From positions 4,036,090 to 4,100,089 of the forward strand of contig SDUX01000007.1 of NCBI GenBank assembly GCA_008729055.1: a stretch of DNA of 64,000 nt, written 5' to 3'. The translations under genes were made by a program, and so were the position numbers. Below, one piece after another: positions 11,635-22,369 of the stretch; the first letter of the stretch is position 1, and each line of letters opens with the position of its first letter. Below the pieces are notes generated by a model. It was given only the letters and a program-made list of their open reading frames with translations, ran no database searches and was not told the DNA's origin. Source of the stretch: Pyropia haitanensis. Its lineage: Eukaryota > Rhodophyta > Bangiophyceae > Bangiales > Bangiaceae.

Positions 11635-14600
11635 GGCGGCTCAGGTGGGGAGGGGCAGGAGATAAAAGTGGGGGGAGGGGTGGTGGGGAATACGTGTGTA
11701 GGGGGCACGAGGGAGGTAGGCCTCCCAAGTGAGCGGGAAGCCGGAGAGGAAGGGGTGGGCGGTACGGGGACGGGTGACCCCGCCGGGCGTCCCGCCGCGG
11801 GCGGCCGCACGACGGCGGCGCCCGCGGGGCAGGCCGGCCGCCACCGTCGGCGGCGTGGCCGCGGCAGTATGGGCGGGACGCGCGGTCCACGGGCGGGCGT
11901 CGGCGGGAGCGGCCAGCGGCGGGGTCGGTAGCCCGAGGGCGGGGGCGGGGTGGGACCGCCAAACACCGCTACCGCCACACCAGCGGTACACACAGGGAGA
12001 CGTGGGGGCTTGACGTGGGGGGGGGGTGGCGGCCGCCGTCACGGCTGAGCGGCCTGCCAGCCAGACGGGGCAGCGGGCGACCGGGCGGGCCGGGGCGGCC
12101 GGCCGACGCGGCTGCGCCCGCTGCGACGACGGCGGCGCGACGCCCCCGCCGCCGCACCAGCCGTCGGCGGCGGCGGCACCTGCCCTGTCGCGCCCCGACG
12201 CTCACCCCGTGCCAGCCGGCGGCGGCGCACACCCCCCCCACCCCCCACCCCACCCCTCCGCGTCGGCCGGTGCCACACCCGCGGCAGCCGTGAAACGGGG
12301 CGGCGCCACGCAGACGTCGGCGCGGCTAAGCCCCCCCCCCCCCCCCCCCTCCTCCCTCCTCGTGGCCCGGCCGACCCGGTGCGCGGCTGCCTCTTTGGAA
12401 GCGGGGGGGGGGGGGAAGTGCCACGACGGCCCGGGTCGGCTCGGGGCAGAGAGGGGAGGGGGAGGCGGTGCAAGCACCATGGACGACACCGCCGCACCCC
12501 CCCCCCCCCCCCCCCACCCCTGCCGAAACGACTGACGGAGGCGGGGAAGGGAGGGAGGCGGTCCGGCCCAGGAGTGGGGGGGGGGTGGCGCCTGTCCATG
12601 AGCGGCGGCGGCGCGTCGCGGCCGGTCGCGTCGTCGTGCCGGCCCGGCGGCGGCGGCCGTTGACCGCGGCGGCGCTTCCGTCTTGTTCCGTTGCCGCCAC
12701 GGGCGACGGGCGGCGGGAGGCGGGCCGACGGGCCGCGGCGGTGGAACATCTTTGGCACGGGACGGGTGTACTGTACGTACTGTATCGGCCGCCTGGCACG
12801 CACCGCGGCGCTCGGGTCGCCAGTGCAGGACTTGGATCCATTTGGGATGCGTGGCGACGGGATTTGCGGCGGACGAGTCAGGGGCTTTCGCAGACTCGTA
12901 CCGTTCGTGTGACCCAGTACTGTACCGCGTTACAAGCTGCAAAAGCTCTTTTCCGATGCCGTGCGCAGGTAGACGACACTCCGCTAAATTTTTTTGAGTT
13001 CCTATGAACTAAGTGCAATGCGCTGGTTCGATTGGTGATCACCAGCACACATCCACGTGCCCCCCGCACGTCGCCACCACAGCCCACGAACCCGAAGGCT
13101 CTCCCAGAGCACCTTGATCGTGGCCTTCTCCATCTTGGTGAACGGTGTGTCTGTCAGGCTGCTGGACTGAGCGAGGCCAGACTCGTTGGTGAGATCTATG
13201 GGCACGCGTCGTAAATATGCCAGAATGGCGGGTGCCGATTTCGCCTCACGGCCCCTAATTTCGGCGGTACATTGTGACGTCACCTACCGCGGCCGATTAG
13301 TATGTCCCTCTCGTTTGTATCGCCGCAACACGCTGGCCCAATCCCATCCACGTCACCGGTACTGGTACGGGAACGATACATGTCTGCGAACGGGCCTGAC
13401 AGACATCCGAAGCACTGGCGCTGCAACTCGCGGCTGTACCAGACGATAGAGGCTCAAACCCGCCGCGGACGCCGTCGCCGACCGGTTGCTGCCGCGGCCG
13501 CCGCTGCCGCCACCGCCGCCGTCGCTGCTCTATGCCGACCAGAGGCCGCGGAGGGCGAGGGGGGAAAGGGCAGGGGAGAGGGTGGCATCAGCGGCAGTGG
13601 CAGTTCATGGTGTGGAAGGGTGCGCATTTGCAGGGTCTGATGTGCTGCGTTCGGCTAGCGGAAGATCGTGCCCCACAGACGCCCAAGCGTGCTAGCGCTT
13701 TTGTGCCACAACATGCGCCAACCATTGGTGCACTGTTCTGGTTCACAGCACTTATGCTCTGAGAAAGTTCCCCTCTCGTTGTGCTGGTGGAACGAGCAGA
13801 AGGACACCTGAAAGGTCGTTCGGAGGGTGCGGAGAGCTATCATGGACATTGCGTGCGGGTATGAAACGGACTGTGACGATCGCGCTAATGTGGATGTCAT
13901 CAAACCACGCGGTACGCGTCAGGGATGTGCGGCAAAGTTCCGCCAGCGTTGACACACCAAACGCGATGGCCCGCGACGGATGTGCCCCTTGTCACTGTGG
14001 TCGACGATGTCCGTTGCCACCTCGGCCACCCGCGGTGGCGGCGGCGGAGGCTGACGCAGCGGCGGTGGGCGTCTCTGGTGGGGTGGGCGATGAGCGTCCC
14101 CGTGGGCAGTGCCGGCGAAAGCCTACGGCGGAGGTGGCAATGGAGGTCCACAGCTGCGCCAGGGTTGGGGGGGGGGGGGGGGGTGGAGACTGCCAAACCA
14201 CTGCCGTCGCGGTCCCGCACCCGCCAAACCCCTGCCAGCATCATTGGCGGTAGTGGCGTTGAGGGCGAGGGGGGGGGGGGGAGGGGGAGGGAGTGGGGGA
14301 TCCCTGCCCTTGCCGTGATGCAGCAGCGGTGGCGGCAGACAGACGTAGCGGTCAAGGAGCGGCGGGCCGCGATGGTCGCGTCCGTAGCACGCGTTGGACG
14401 AGGCAGGGGGGGGGGGAGGGATAATCGACCAGAGAGACCCGTGCCCTTCTGGGCACGACGGCGGTGGGTGAGGGCGGTGAGCCCGCTCGCTGCGAGGGAA
14501 ATGGGGCTCGCACACTGCGGGAGGGGTAGGTTGGCCCAGTGCGGGTGGCCGGTAGCACGACCACGGTGGAGGGGCCACCATCACCATCTCCCCAGGGCTG

Positions 14601-15409
14601 GGTGGTGGCGGCACGGAGGGGAGGCGAAACAGATTAGGACCGCCGCCGTGGCCGTCGGCGCGGACCCCGCCTGTCGCGACCACCCTCTCGTGCACCACTA
14701 AAGTGGCACACCATTGTGGTAAGGTGGGGGGGGGACCGCGTCGGTGCATGCAGCGTCACCGTACAATGGGTGGAGTTGGGCCGGCGAAGGATGGTGTGCC
14801 CATCCCCCGCACGGCGGCGGGACTGCCACTGCGCACAACTGCCAGTGGGCACCACCAACGCGGCAGTCGCTGGCAGAGACGGAGGGCTGCGGTTCGTCGC
14901 GGGGGCGCGCGGCTCGCCGACCGTCGCGGTCGCGGCGGCCACGTCGACCGCGGGTGCACAGTGAAGCGGTTGCGGGGGCGAAGGTGAGGTGACTCTTGCG
15001 CGTCGAGGCGCCGCGCAGGCGGACAGACCGGCGAGCGGGCAGGAGGGCGGGCAGGTGGACACCCGCCCACGGCGGAAAGCCGCCATCACAGCGCGCCCGC
15101 AAGCGCCACCCCTCCCGCCGGCGGGGACGGCAGCGGCGGCAGCAGTAGCTCACCGCGTCCCGCTCCCACCGCCATCCCCGAGGGCGATCCGCACGCACCA
15201 CGCGCGGGCGCCGCCGGCAGCAACGCCCTGATGCGTGGCGTTTCCCCGTCGCCCCCTCAAGTCCTACCATCCACGTTCCCCACAGTTCTACCCCGCTGCA
15301 CCATCCCGCCGCGGCCTGCATGGCCATGGGTCGCCATCCCCGTGCTGTACCGCTGCGACTGAGTGTAGTACGACCCGCGGCGGCTGCCCCCTACCTCTTG
15401 GTCGTGCCG
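11635..15409. other. Long region without a recognisable gene
   Basis: The segment from 11635 to about 12740 is the upstream flank of the coiled-coil gene, with many G and C runs. From about 12740 to 14000 base composition drops and both strands are full of stops. From 14000 to 15400 it is G+C-rich again, with poly-G tracts. No open frame here carries a domain I recognise, and no tRNA-like T-arm was seen. Confidence 0.4.
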
Positions 15410-15434
15410 TCAACCCGCTCTCGGAGGAACGTAC

Positions 15435-15937
15435 CACCGAAAAGCAGCCCATATCAGAAGAGCAGCAAATGCCGACTCTGCCGGGCCCAACAAGCAACCG
15501 GACAATACTGCGAGCGGCACGAGGACCACCCACCACCATCCTAGCGACCGTGCTGCAGCAGCCCTATCTCTGTCAGCTGTTGCATCGACCACCCTTCCAG
15601 CGGCGGAGGGGGGTGCGGCAGCCAGAGGGGCTCCCGCTGCCACGTCGCCGCCGCTCGGGGACACACGGCCCGCCTGTGGCGTTGGTCCATCGGGCGCGTC
15701 GGCACCGTCGGCTGGTTCGGGGGGGTTGTCGCGCACCCGCCGCCGGTTAATTCGCATTGGTGTAGGCGCGGGGGAGAAGCCTGTGCCGTCCCAGACCAGC
15801 TCCTCCGGCGGCTCGGTTGGGGTCACATCAAAGCCGCGGAACGGAGCTGCCGCCCCTTCGGCGGCCGCAGTCGGCGATGCGTCCATGGGGCGCGCACCTG
15901 GAAGAGCCCCTCGCCGTCGAACCGGCATGGTGGTCAA
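15435..15937 (-). CDS. Hypothetical protein, probable first exon with a membrane segment
   Basis: I do not recognise this protein. The frame from the ATG at 15937 has non-repetitive, protein-like sequence (FRGFDVTPTEPPEELVWDG, FSPAPTPMRINRRRV), a disordered Ala/Pro linker, then a hydrophobic stretch WWWVVLVPLAVLSGCLLG and AFAALLIWAAFRW, which fits one or two membrane helices. A GTACGT sequence, the donor hexamer of three spliced genes in this window, begins at 15434 just after that helix, so the exon probably ends at 15435. Reading through would stop at 15410. I found no convincing second exon downstream, so the gene may be incomplete or broken. Confidence 0.4.
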
Positions 15938-16587
15938 CCGTAGGAGCGGGCAGAAGGGAGAGCCAGGTTAACCAAGAGGACAGCCCGGCGGTGGGAACGG
16001 AGGGCAAGCGGACGGGGAGTGTCAGCGAGGTGACGCGGCAGTGTGCTCCCGGATGCATGAGCGGGGTCGGCGATGCAAGCTGGTGTGTTACCGTGTTTCC
16101 GCTAAAAAGTGGACGTTGCTCGGACGTGCAGGTGTGGATTCATTGGTCCAGACGGCGATATCATGCACTTTCACGTACCGTCAACATCCCCTTTTTACAG
16201 GACTCACTCTATCGTGCTTTATCATAATACCTTCGATTTTGTAATTACATTTGTCAGAATGTGTCCGCCTCCACATAGTTTTGTAAGGCGAGGTCTCAAG
16301 CCTCCATCAGCGGAGGCTACTTGCCGACCACTATCTCAACGCGTGTCCCCCAATTGTGCGCACGCGTGGCCCGGCGTCGACGTCTCGCTCCGGCAGCTCA
16401 GGCGTGGGACCCCCCGTCGAGGTTGCCCTATTCTCTGCCCCATCCCCCCCCGCCACTTGACCGCGCTTCGCGCTCGAGCCGCTGCCGTCCCCGCTGGCTC
16501 CACCACCTGTGAAACACACCTGCGGAGCTACCAGCGGCCTCTACGCGTCCCGGGCCGCCGAGCTGCGCCGCTCCTCGCTTTTCCACC
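15938..16587. promoter_or_regulatory. Upstream region of the plastid S1 gene
   Basis: This lies between the hypothetical minus-strand gene and the S1 start. An A+T-richer patch at about 16130-16330 probably holds the promoter. I could not identify defined motifs. Confidence 0.3.
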
Positions 16588-18102
16588 ATGGCTCCGCCGT
16601 CGGCGTTTGTGGCGGGCCTCGCGCCGGCCGCGTCGTCGTTCTTGGGCGCCCGCGTCGCGGCGGCGGATGTGCAGGTCCGCCGCCCTGTGGCTGCAGGTGC
16701 GCGGATGCTGGCGTCGGGGGGGACGCCGACCAAGTTTGACCGTATGCGTCAGAAGTGGGGTGCCCCCGCTGTGGATGAGTCCAAGGGTGGAATGTACGTG
16801 TGGCTGCCGGCGTGTGCTTGGGTGGTGTGCATATGCGTCGTGCACGGGTTGCTTTAGTGCCCCCGTTTTCTCCCTACTGCCGTGGCTCATATGTTTCTGG
16901 CAGCTTGAGGTTGTCGTGGTTTACCCTGTAACTTTTTTCTTGCACTAGGTCTTCTCGCGGTGCAGCTGCTTCTCGGACTGCAGTGCCTGACTCTATGACC
17001 CGTGTCAATGCAATGCGTTTTCCCGTTATCGTGCTTGCTCTTTTGGGTTTTTTTTATTATCTCGGACCACTCCGTTCCGGGGTGGTGCTCTTGCAGGTAC
17101 CAGGAGTTCGAGTCTGCCCTGGAAGGTCTCTCCTACAATTTCTCCGAAGGCGACATTATTCCTGGTGTAGTGCAGCAGCTTGACCCGAATGGCGCCTTGG
17201 TAGATGTTGGCGCGAAGGCTTCTGCCCTGTGCCCCACCGTGGAGGTGTCCATCGCACAGGGAACAGCTCTGGAGGATGTGCTGTCGCTGGGGGACGAGCG
17301 GGAGTTTCAAATCATCCGGTCTGAGAACGCCGACGGGGAGCTGCTGCTGTCCATTCGGCGAATTGAGTTCAGTCGTGCGTGGGCGCGTGTCGCGCAGCTC
17401 GCCGCGGAAGACGTGACCATCATGGGTACGGTGATGTCGGTGAACCGCGGCGGTGGCCTGGTGGTGGTTGAGGGCCTCCGCGCCTTCCTCCCCGGCAGCC
17501 ATATTGCGGTGCGGCGGGAGGCACAGGAGGACTTGGTCGGCTTGGAGCTGCCATTGAAGCTGATCCAGGTGGACCAGGCAGAGAAGAAGCTGGTGGTGAG
17601 TCATCGTCTGGCCGCGGCTGCTTCCCGGATGACGTCGCTGGAGACTGGCAGCGTGGTCGTGGGGACTGTCCGGTCTGTTAAGCCGTACGGCGCCTTCGTG
17701 GACATTGGCGGCGTGTCTGGGCTACTGCACATCTCGCAGATCTCGCACGACCACGTGAAGGACATTGAGGCGGTGCTGAGCCCGGGCATGGAGGTGAAGG
17801 CGTATGTGATGAACCAGGACAAGGATAAGGGCAGGATTTCTCTGTCCACCAAGGTGCTGGAGAATGAGCCGGGCGACATGATGTCCGACCCGGCGGCGGT
17901 GTTTGCCGGTGCGGAGGAGATTGCTGAGCGGTACCATGCGCGGGTCGAGGAGGAGCGCCGCGCCGCCAGCAGCGTGGCTGAGGACATTGTGTCGTCGCTG
18001 GATATCGCGTCGCTGGACGACCTGGGTCTGGGCGGCGACCTTGTGGGCTCAGGTGCGGCGGGCGGTGGGGCCCCCGCGGCAGCCGATGCACCAGCCGAAT
18101 AA
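16588..18102 (+). CDS. rps1: Plastid S1-type ribosomal protein, three S1 domains (two exons)
   Basis: This is an S1 homologue, probably binding mRNA in plastid translation initiation. Exon 1 is 16588-16793, ending inside a Met codon before GTACGT. Exon 2 is 17097-18102, after TTGCAG. The join reads GGMYQEFESALEGLSYNFSEGD, with total length 403 residues, close to chloroplast S1 proteins. Seen: transit-peptide-like MAPPSAFVAGLAPAASSFLGA, then three S1 motifs, GDIIPGVVQQLDPNGALVDVG (about 85-155), TIMGTVMSVNRGGGLVVV (about 170-238) and GSVVVGTVRSVKPYGAFVDIGGVSGLLHIS (about 254-323). The third is the most canonical. The C-terminal tail is acidic and disordered. The 303-bp intron has a T-rich 3' part. 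Many red-algal plastid genomes carry their own rps1, so this might be a nuclear S1-like paralogue. Confidence 0.9.
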
Positions 18103-18428
18103 GTTATCGCCACGCGTGATGTAGGAAGGGGCTTCATCGCTTGCGGCTGGCGGTCGTCGCTGCTCCACGTCGTTGTCCACATTTTTGCCCACAGCTATGC
18201 TCACACGTTAGCTGCTCCAGACGTATTCCACGTGGGCACTTTTCATCTCGTCCACTTACTACCGCGTTCCGCCCGCCCGGCTTGCGCGTTGTTCGTTTTC
18301 GCTCACCGACTCGGATTTCGCCGCCATTTTATCCCTGGTGCCAGCGGACCCGTAGCTGTCCTCAACATGACGGGTGGCCCTTTTCTGCTCGTTCAAGCTG
18401 CACTCGCCGTCGACGCTGGGGACTGTCC
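18103..18428. other. 3' flank of the S1 gene
   Basis: Convergent spacer between the S1 gene and the DUF819 relic. I see no gene in it. Confidence 0.4.
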
Positions 18429-18879
18429 TCACGAGCGGGAGGGGGACTGGGCCGTGACAGCGGGAAAGGTCACGGAGGGGGAGTAGACAATTACAACCGG
18501 GTTGTAAGCGGTCGCCATCGAGGTGACTGCCGAGCCCGTTGCGCCTGAAGAGTCGCACACAGCTTCAAAATTGCCAGCTCCACTGACGTAGAGCGCTATC
18601 TGGGCCGCTGCTATCGTCCACGCAGCACTTCCAGCCGTGACTATACTCTCCGCCGCACAGGTGGGAGCTGACGACGTTGACATCGCTGCCGCCGCCGATT
18701 CCGGTGCCGCCACCCCTGCGCCAGATAATGGCACTGCCATCCAGGCGGCAACCGTGGCGACCAGTGTCGTCGCAGTACCCAGCACAAAGGCTGGCAGAAG
18801 CTGACCGGTGGCTGACACAACCCACCGCAGGTCGGCCAAGAAGAGCCGCAGTGGTACGGCGAGAGGCACCATCACAGTA
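18429..18879 (-). pseudogene. Fragment of a DUF819-family membrane protein
   Basis: The frame reads STVMVPLAVPLRLFLADLR, then WVVSATGQLLPAFVLGTATT, AWMAVPL and, after an Ala/Ser-rich insertion, AAWTIAAAQIALYVSGAGNFEAVCDSSG. This order follows the PLAVPLLLF...G.LL.AF..G......W.IAA...G...N..A core of DUF819 proteins (plant and bacterial multi-helix membrane proteins of unknown function). Only about 150 residues are present, against about 400 in the family. The N-terminal helices and the C-terminal half are missing. A CTACAG acceptor-like site ends at 18880, so this could be one exon of a divergent gene. No partner exon was found, so a relic is more likely. Confidence 0.5.
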
Positions 18880-19780
18880 CTGTAGGTAACAAGCGGTAGG
18901 CAGGCGATGCGGCGGGGAGAGTGTCTGGTTTGCACGCAGGAAATAGCAATCGTGGCAAACATGCGACGAGAGGCTAGAAGACGTCGGAGAGCCAATACAT
19001 CTTGACACCCGCTGGGCGTCCACCGCCGCCTCCCGGCTGGGTCGGGTGGGCGACAAAGAGACAAGGCCGGAGAGCATGTCCAAGCGACGGAACGGACGAG
19101 CGGGGATTGGTCTGAGCCAACAGCAGCGGCCGTGGCGTCAAGCAGCCCTCAACGACAAGACCGCGAGAGGCTCCTCTGGCGACGGAGTGTGCGTAGGAGG
19201 ATGCGGGGCGAGGATGGTAAGGGGCTGAAGGCAACTGGAGGGAGCGAGGGCGGGGTCGGCATGCGAGGGGGACGAGCCAAGGTGGGGCCCATCGCTTGCG
19301 GGGGGCGACTTGCCGAAATGACGCTGGGAGACGCTCATCGAAGCAGAAGAAGTGCCCAATAGCACACAAGCAGGACGCACGAGACCATGCATCCAACGTT
19401 GTCGTCCCTGCATAGTGAGGGGTCCTCAAGTAGACGTTGAGAGAGGGACCTGGCGAGGGGAGGTGAAAAAGAAAATGAGGACACTTTGTTCTCTGCAAAT
19501 TCAGTACTATATTGGGGTGGTGGAGATGGGTCCCATTGACAAACTACTGTTCATGCAGTCTCAAGCACGGAAATTGACGATCAGAGCCATGCAAGGGGAT
19601 GTGCTGGATAGTGCCGCGGCTCACTCGAAAGTGCAGTGTCTCGTGTGCGGACCCGTGTTCTTCCGTGGCACCAATGAAGTAGCGCCACTCGGTCAACTTC
19701 CCCCATTCACATCTCTTGAGCCAAAGGCAACCCTCATCTGCTCACTCCCACCACCGTCACTATGGACTCAAATCGCTACA
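18880..19780. other. Region without a recognisable gene
   Basis: Open frames are short or unrecognised. Upstream exons of the DUF819 fragment were looked for here on the minus strand and not found. Confidence 0.3.
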
Positions 19781-19870
19781 CAAGGGCTACACAGGCTACA
19801 CACATACACAACCCCCCAGGAATCATGTTTCCTGGGGGGGGTCCAAAAGTCATCGCAATCTCGGCTTGAC
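19781..19870. repeat. Structured direct repeat, copy 1
   Basis: A CTACACAGGCTACACACATACACA block is followed by a hairpin (11-bp arms CCCCCCAGGAA / TTCCTGGGGGG, about 19812-19838), then CATCGCAATCTCGG. The same order of blocks occurs in copy 2, about 1.7 kb downstream. Confidence 0.65.
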
Positions 19871-21515
19871 GCCCCGAAGGCGACCGAGCTTTCGTGAAGA
19901 ACCCGGCTGCAACAGCTCCGGCGGTCAGAAGTGCCTCGCGCCGGAACTGCCAAATCGGCCTCCGATTGGCTGGATCGCCCAAAGAAGTCAACTGTCCCCG
20001 TTGGAGCGCAGCTCAGTCTCGGATCCGCGAGACCGGACTGCCTTACAGCTCGGCTGTGGTCCCTCTGAGCATCCTGAGCCTCAAGGGTCCTGTGCGGGGG
20101 GGGGCAACCTGAGCATCGCTGTGTCGACTCGCGAACGGCCCGTCGCCACGTGGTGAGGGAACAACTGGTCGACCTCGGAAGCTCTCCCGCACTTCGACGA
20201 TCACGCGGCGGCGCGTCACGCGCCGAGAGGTTGTCAAAGACAATCTCGCTGGGGACAAATTACTAGAAGCGTTGCAGCGTCACCCCGCTTCATTGCACAC
20301 TTCGTCGCTGCCCAAGTAAGGGTTGGGGGGAAGCTTCGTGCTGATCGACCAATAGGCAGGTCGCATACATATCCAATTTGTACACGCGTTCGACACTCTG
20401 TCCTCTGTGTCGGAGTTGACGACTAAAGTCTTCTTTTTGCAGGTCCGATCCCGACCGCTGAGAATCGAGACGCCGCGAGACCCAAAGCTTCGGCCGCGGA
20501 CCAAGCTGTGGACTCGTTTCCGGCCACCTCTCGCCGTCTCGCGCTAAGTGGGCACGCTCTCTCACTCAGACGCACTACACCCAGCACGACCCTCTCCTCC
20601 TTCCCCTCGAGGTGCCCGACCGTCTACCAATGGATCGAGGCACTTCTTCGTCCGACGGCACGGCTGTAGGTGCGCGCGTTCACCGTTGTCCATCCGTGCG
20701 CTAACGTCATGAAAGATTTGCAGGGCGAGCGCGGCTCCTTGGTGACTCGCCGACCGCTCGGCAGCTGGAGGGAGATCGTTCTTGTTCTGCGCGTGAGTGT
20801 TTGGCATGGAGGTGTCTAACTTTGCCCTTTTGCCGCGTCCATCGCTGCATGGTCGGTTCTTGGTTTGCATGTATTGTACGTGGATCTGTTGTGCGTGGAT
20901 CGGGATCAAAAAGACAAGGCATGAACAAAGACACTGGTGTAGCTGCGCGGTGCGGAGTTGGCTGAGGCAACAGGGGGCAAGAAGTCGGAGGACGTGGAGA
21001 GGGGGAGCGGCGTTGAGGATGGCAGAGGGCATTGAGGAAGGTGGAGAGAGTTGAAGATGGGGGTCGCGTTGATATGGGTGGGGGGCGTGGGTGCGTGTAG
21101 GGTGGGGGCGACGCACCGGACTTGTGGGCGGGGGGTGGAGATGCTAGCGGAGTGCTAGAGGAGAGCTCGCCGCCCCCCTCCTCACCACCTGCAGGCAGGT
21201 CGCCGCTACGGTTGAGAGGTGAGGGGGGGGAGGGCGGGGGCGGGCACTCCCGCTGCATGAAGCAGCTGGTACAAAGAGAAATAAAGCGTGCACATGGTAC
21301 CATGAAGAATCGCACGTGGCACAGGAAGGAGCAACGTGGCGGCCAGTGGGCCACCAGAGCACCCTGTTTTGATGCCCTTGAACGGGACTGTCAGCCTTCT
21401 ATATGCACTGTGGTTGGTCCATGAGTCGTCGATCGACACTCTCTGATTGGGTGGCGTGGCAACACGGTCCGTGGCATACCTCATTTCGATGAGACGAGTC
21501 GGGGTCATCACAACG
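19871..21515. other. Spacer between structured direct repeats
   Basis: No recognisable coding sequence. G-rich stretches occur at about 21050-21250. Some short open frames exist but lack protein-like character. Confidence 0.3.
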
Positions 21516-21640
21516 GGATACACAGGCTACACACATACACACATACACACATCCTACACAACCCTTCGAAACTGACCCCGTGAGGCCCGACTTCGGGCCC
21601 CGGCCAACTCATCACAAAGCTATCGCAATCGGGGTGTGTA
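21516..21640. repeat. Structured direct repeat, copy 2
   Basis: Shares the TACACAGGCTACACACATACACAC block and the CTATCGCAATCGGG block with copy 1. Between them is a different hairpin (GGCCCGA-CT-TCGGGCC, about 21582-21597). The orientation is the same as copy 1. Confidence 0.65.
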
Positions 21641-22045
21641 TCAAATTTTGTCGATAGTGACGACACGCCCGGCCCAGATGTTGATCCAGGGAAGAGGCCA
21701 GAGGGAACGACGCAGAGCGTGAGACCGCTTGGCTGGGCCGACACTCCGCGGAAGCAGTCTGACTACGCCGTCTTGCAGCCAAACAAGACTAGCGTGCACA
21801 CGTCGTGCACTGTCAGGCACTGCTTGAAAGCGGGATGACCCGCAACGAGCAACCCTGGCGCGCCGTATCCATATCCCTGGTGAAGTTCCGAAAGTCCACA
21901 GCATTGCGTGAGGATGAGAACATTGGATGCAGTCCCTTAGGTCCGTGAATCCCCCGCGGCATCAAGCGCTCACCCACCCCACACCCGGCTGAGTCCCGAT
22001 CACGGAGGAGCTCTGCCCATATCAATTATACGAACATGTAATTTC

Positions 22046-22369
22046 TCACTCGTCAACCTTCAACTTCAGTTCTGGTTTGGGGGCGAGAACGAATAGCTGG
22101 GCGAGCGCAGGAGACACCCCGCCACCTTCATGGTTCCACTGCCACGCTACCTCCAGCGCGGCGCACAACCTCCGGTAGAGTGCGCTCCAGCGAAGCACGT
22201 GCCCCCCACGAAGCCCTCTCCCTGCAGATCCATTGGGTTTCTGCGGCGTGTGCGCCGTGCGAAACGAGCCCAACGGTACGGACCCCGCAATAGTACCACC
22301 CAGGTGCCCATCCACCCCGCCCAGGGGGGCGCCTGGCCTGCGAGGCCGCCGAGTGACAGGGCGAGACAC
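22046..22369 (-). CDS. Hypothetical C-terminal coding segment
   Basis: I do not recognise this product. The open frame ends ALYRRLCAALEVAWQW...GGVSPALAQLFVLAPKPELKLKVDE, which is more protein-like than its surroundings and could be the last exon of a minus-strand gene. Upstream G+C-rich sequence offers no convincing continuation. Confidence 0.25.
   Translation of the reverse strand: MSRPVTRRPRRPGAPLGGVDGHLGGTIAGSVPLGSFRTAHTPQKPNGSAGRGLRGGHVLRWSALYRRLCAALEVAWQWNHEGGGVSPALAQLFVLAPKPELKLKVDE

Noticed and set aside
13002..13283. Minus-strand 93-residue frame and a tRNA-like GGTTCGA at about 13025
   Set aside because: No acceptor or anticodon stem could be folded around the motif, and the frame has no recognisable family.
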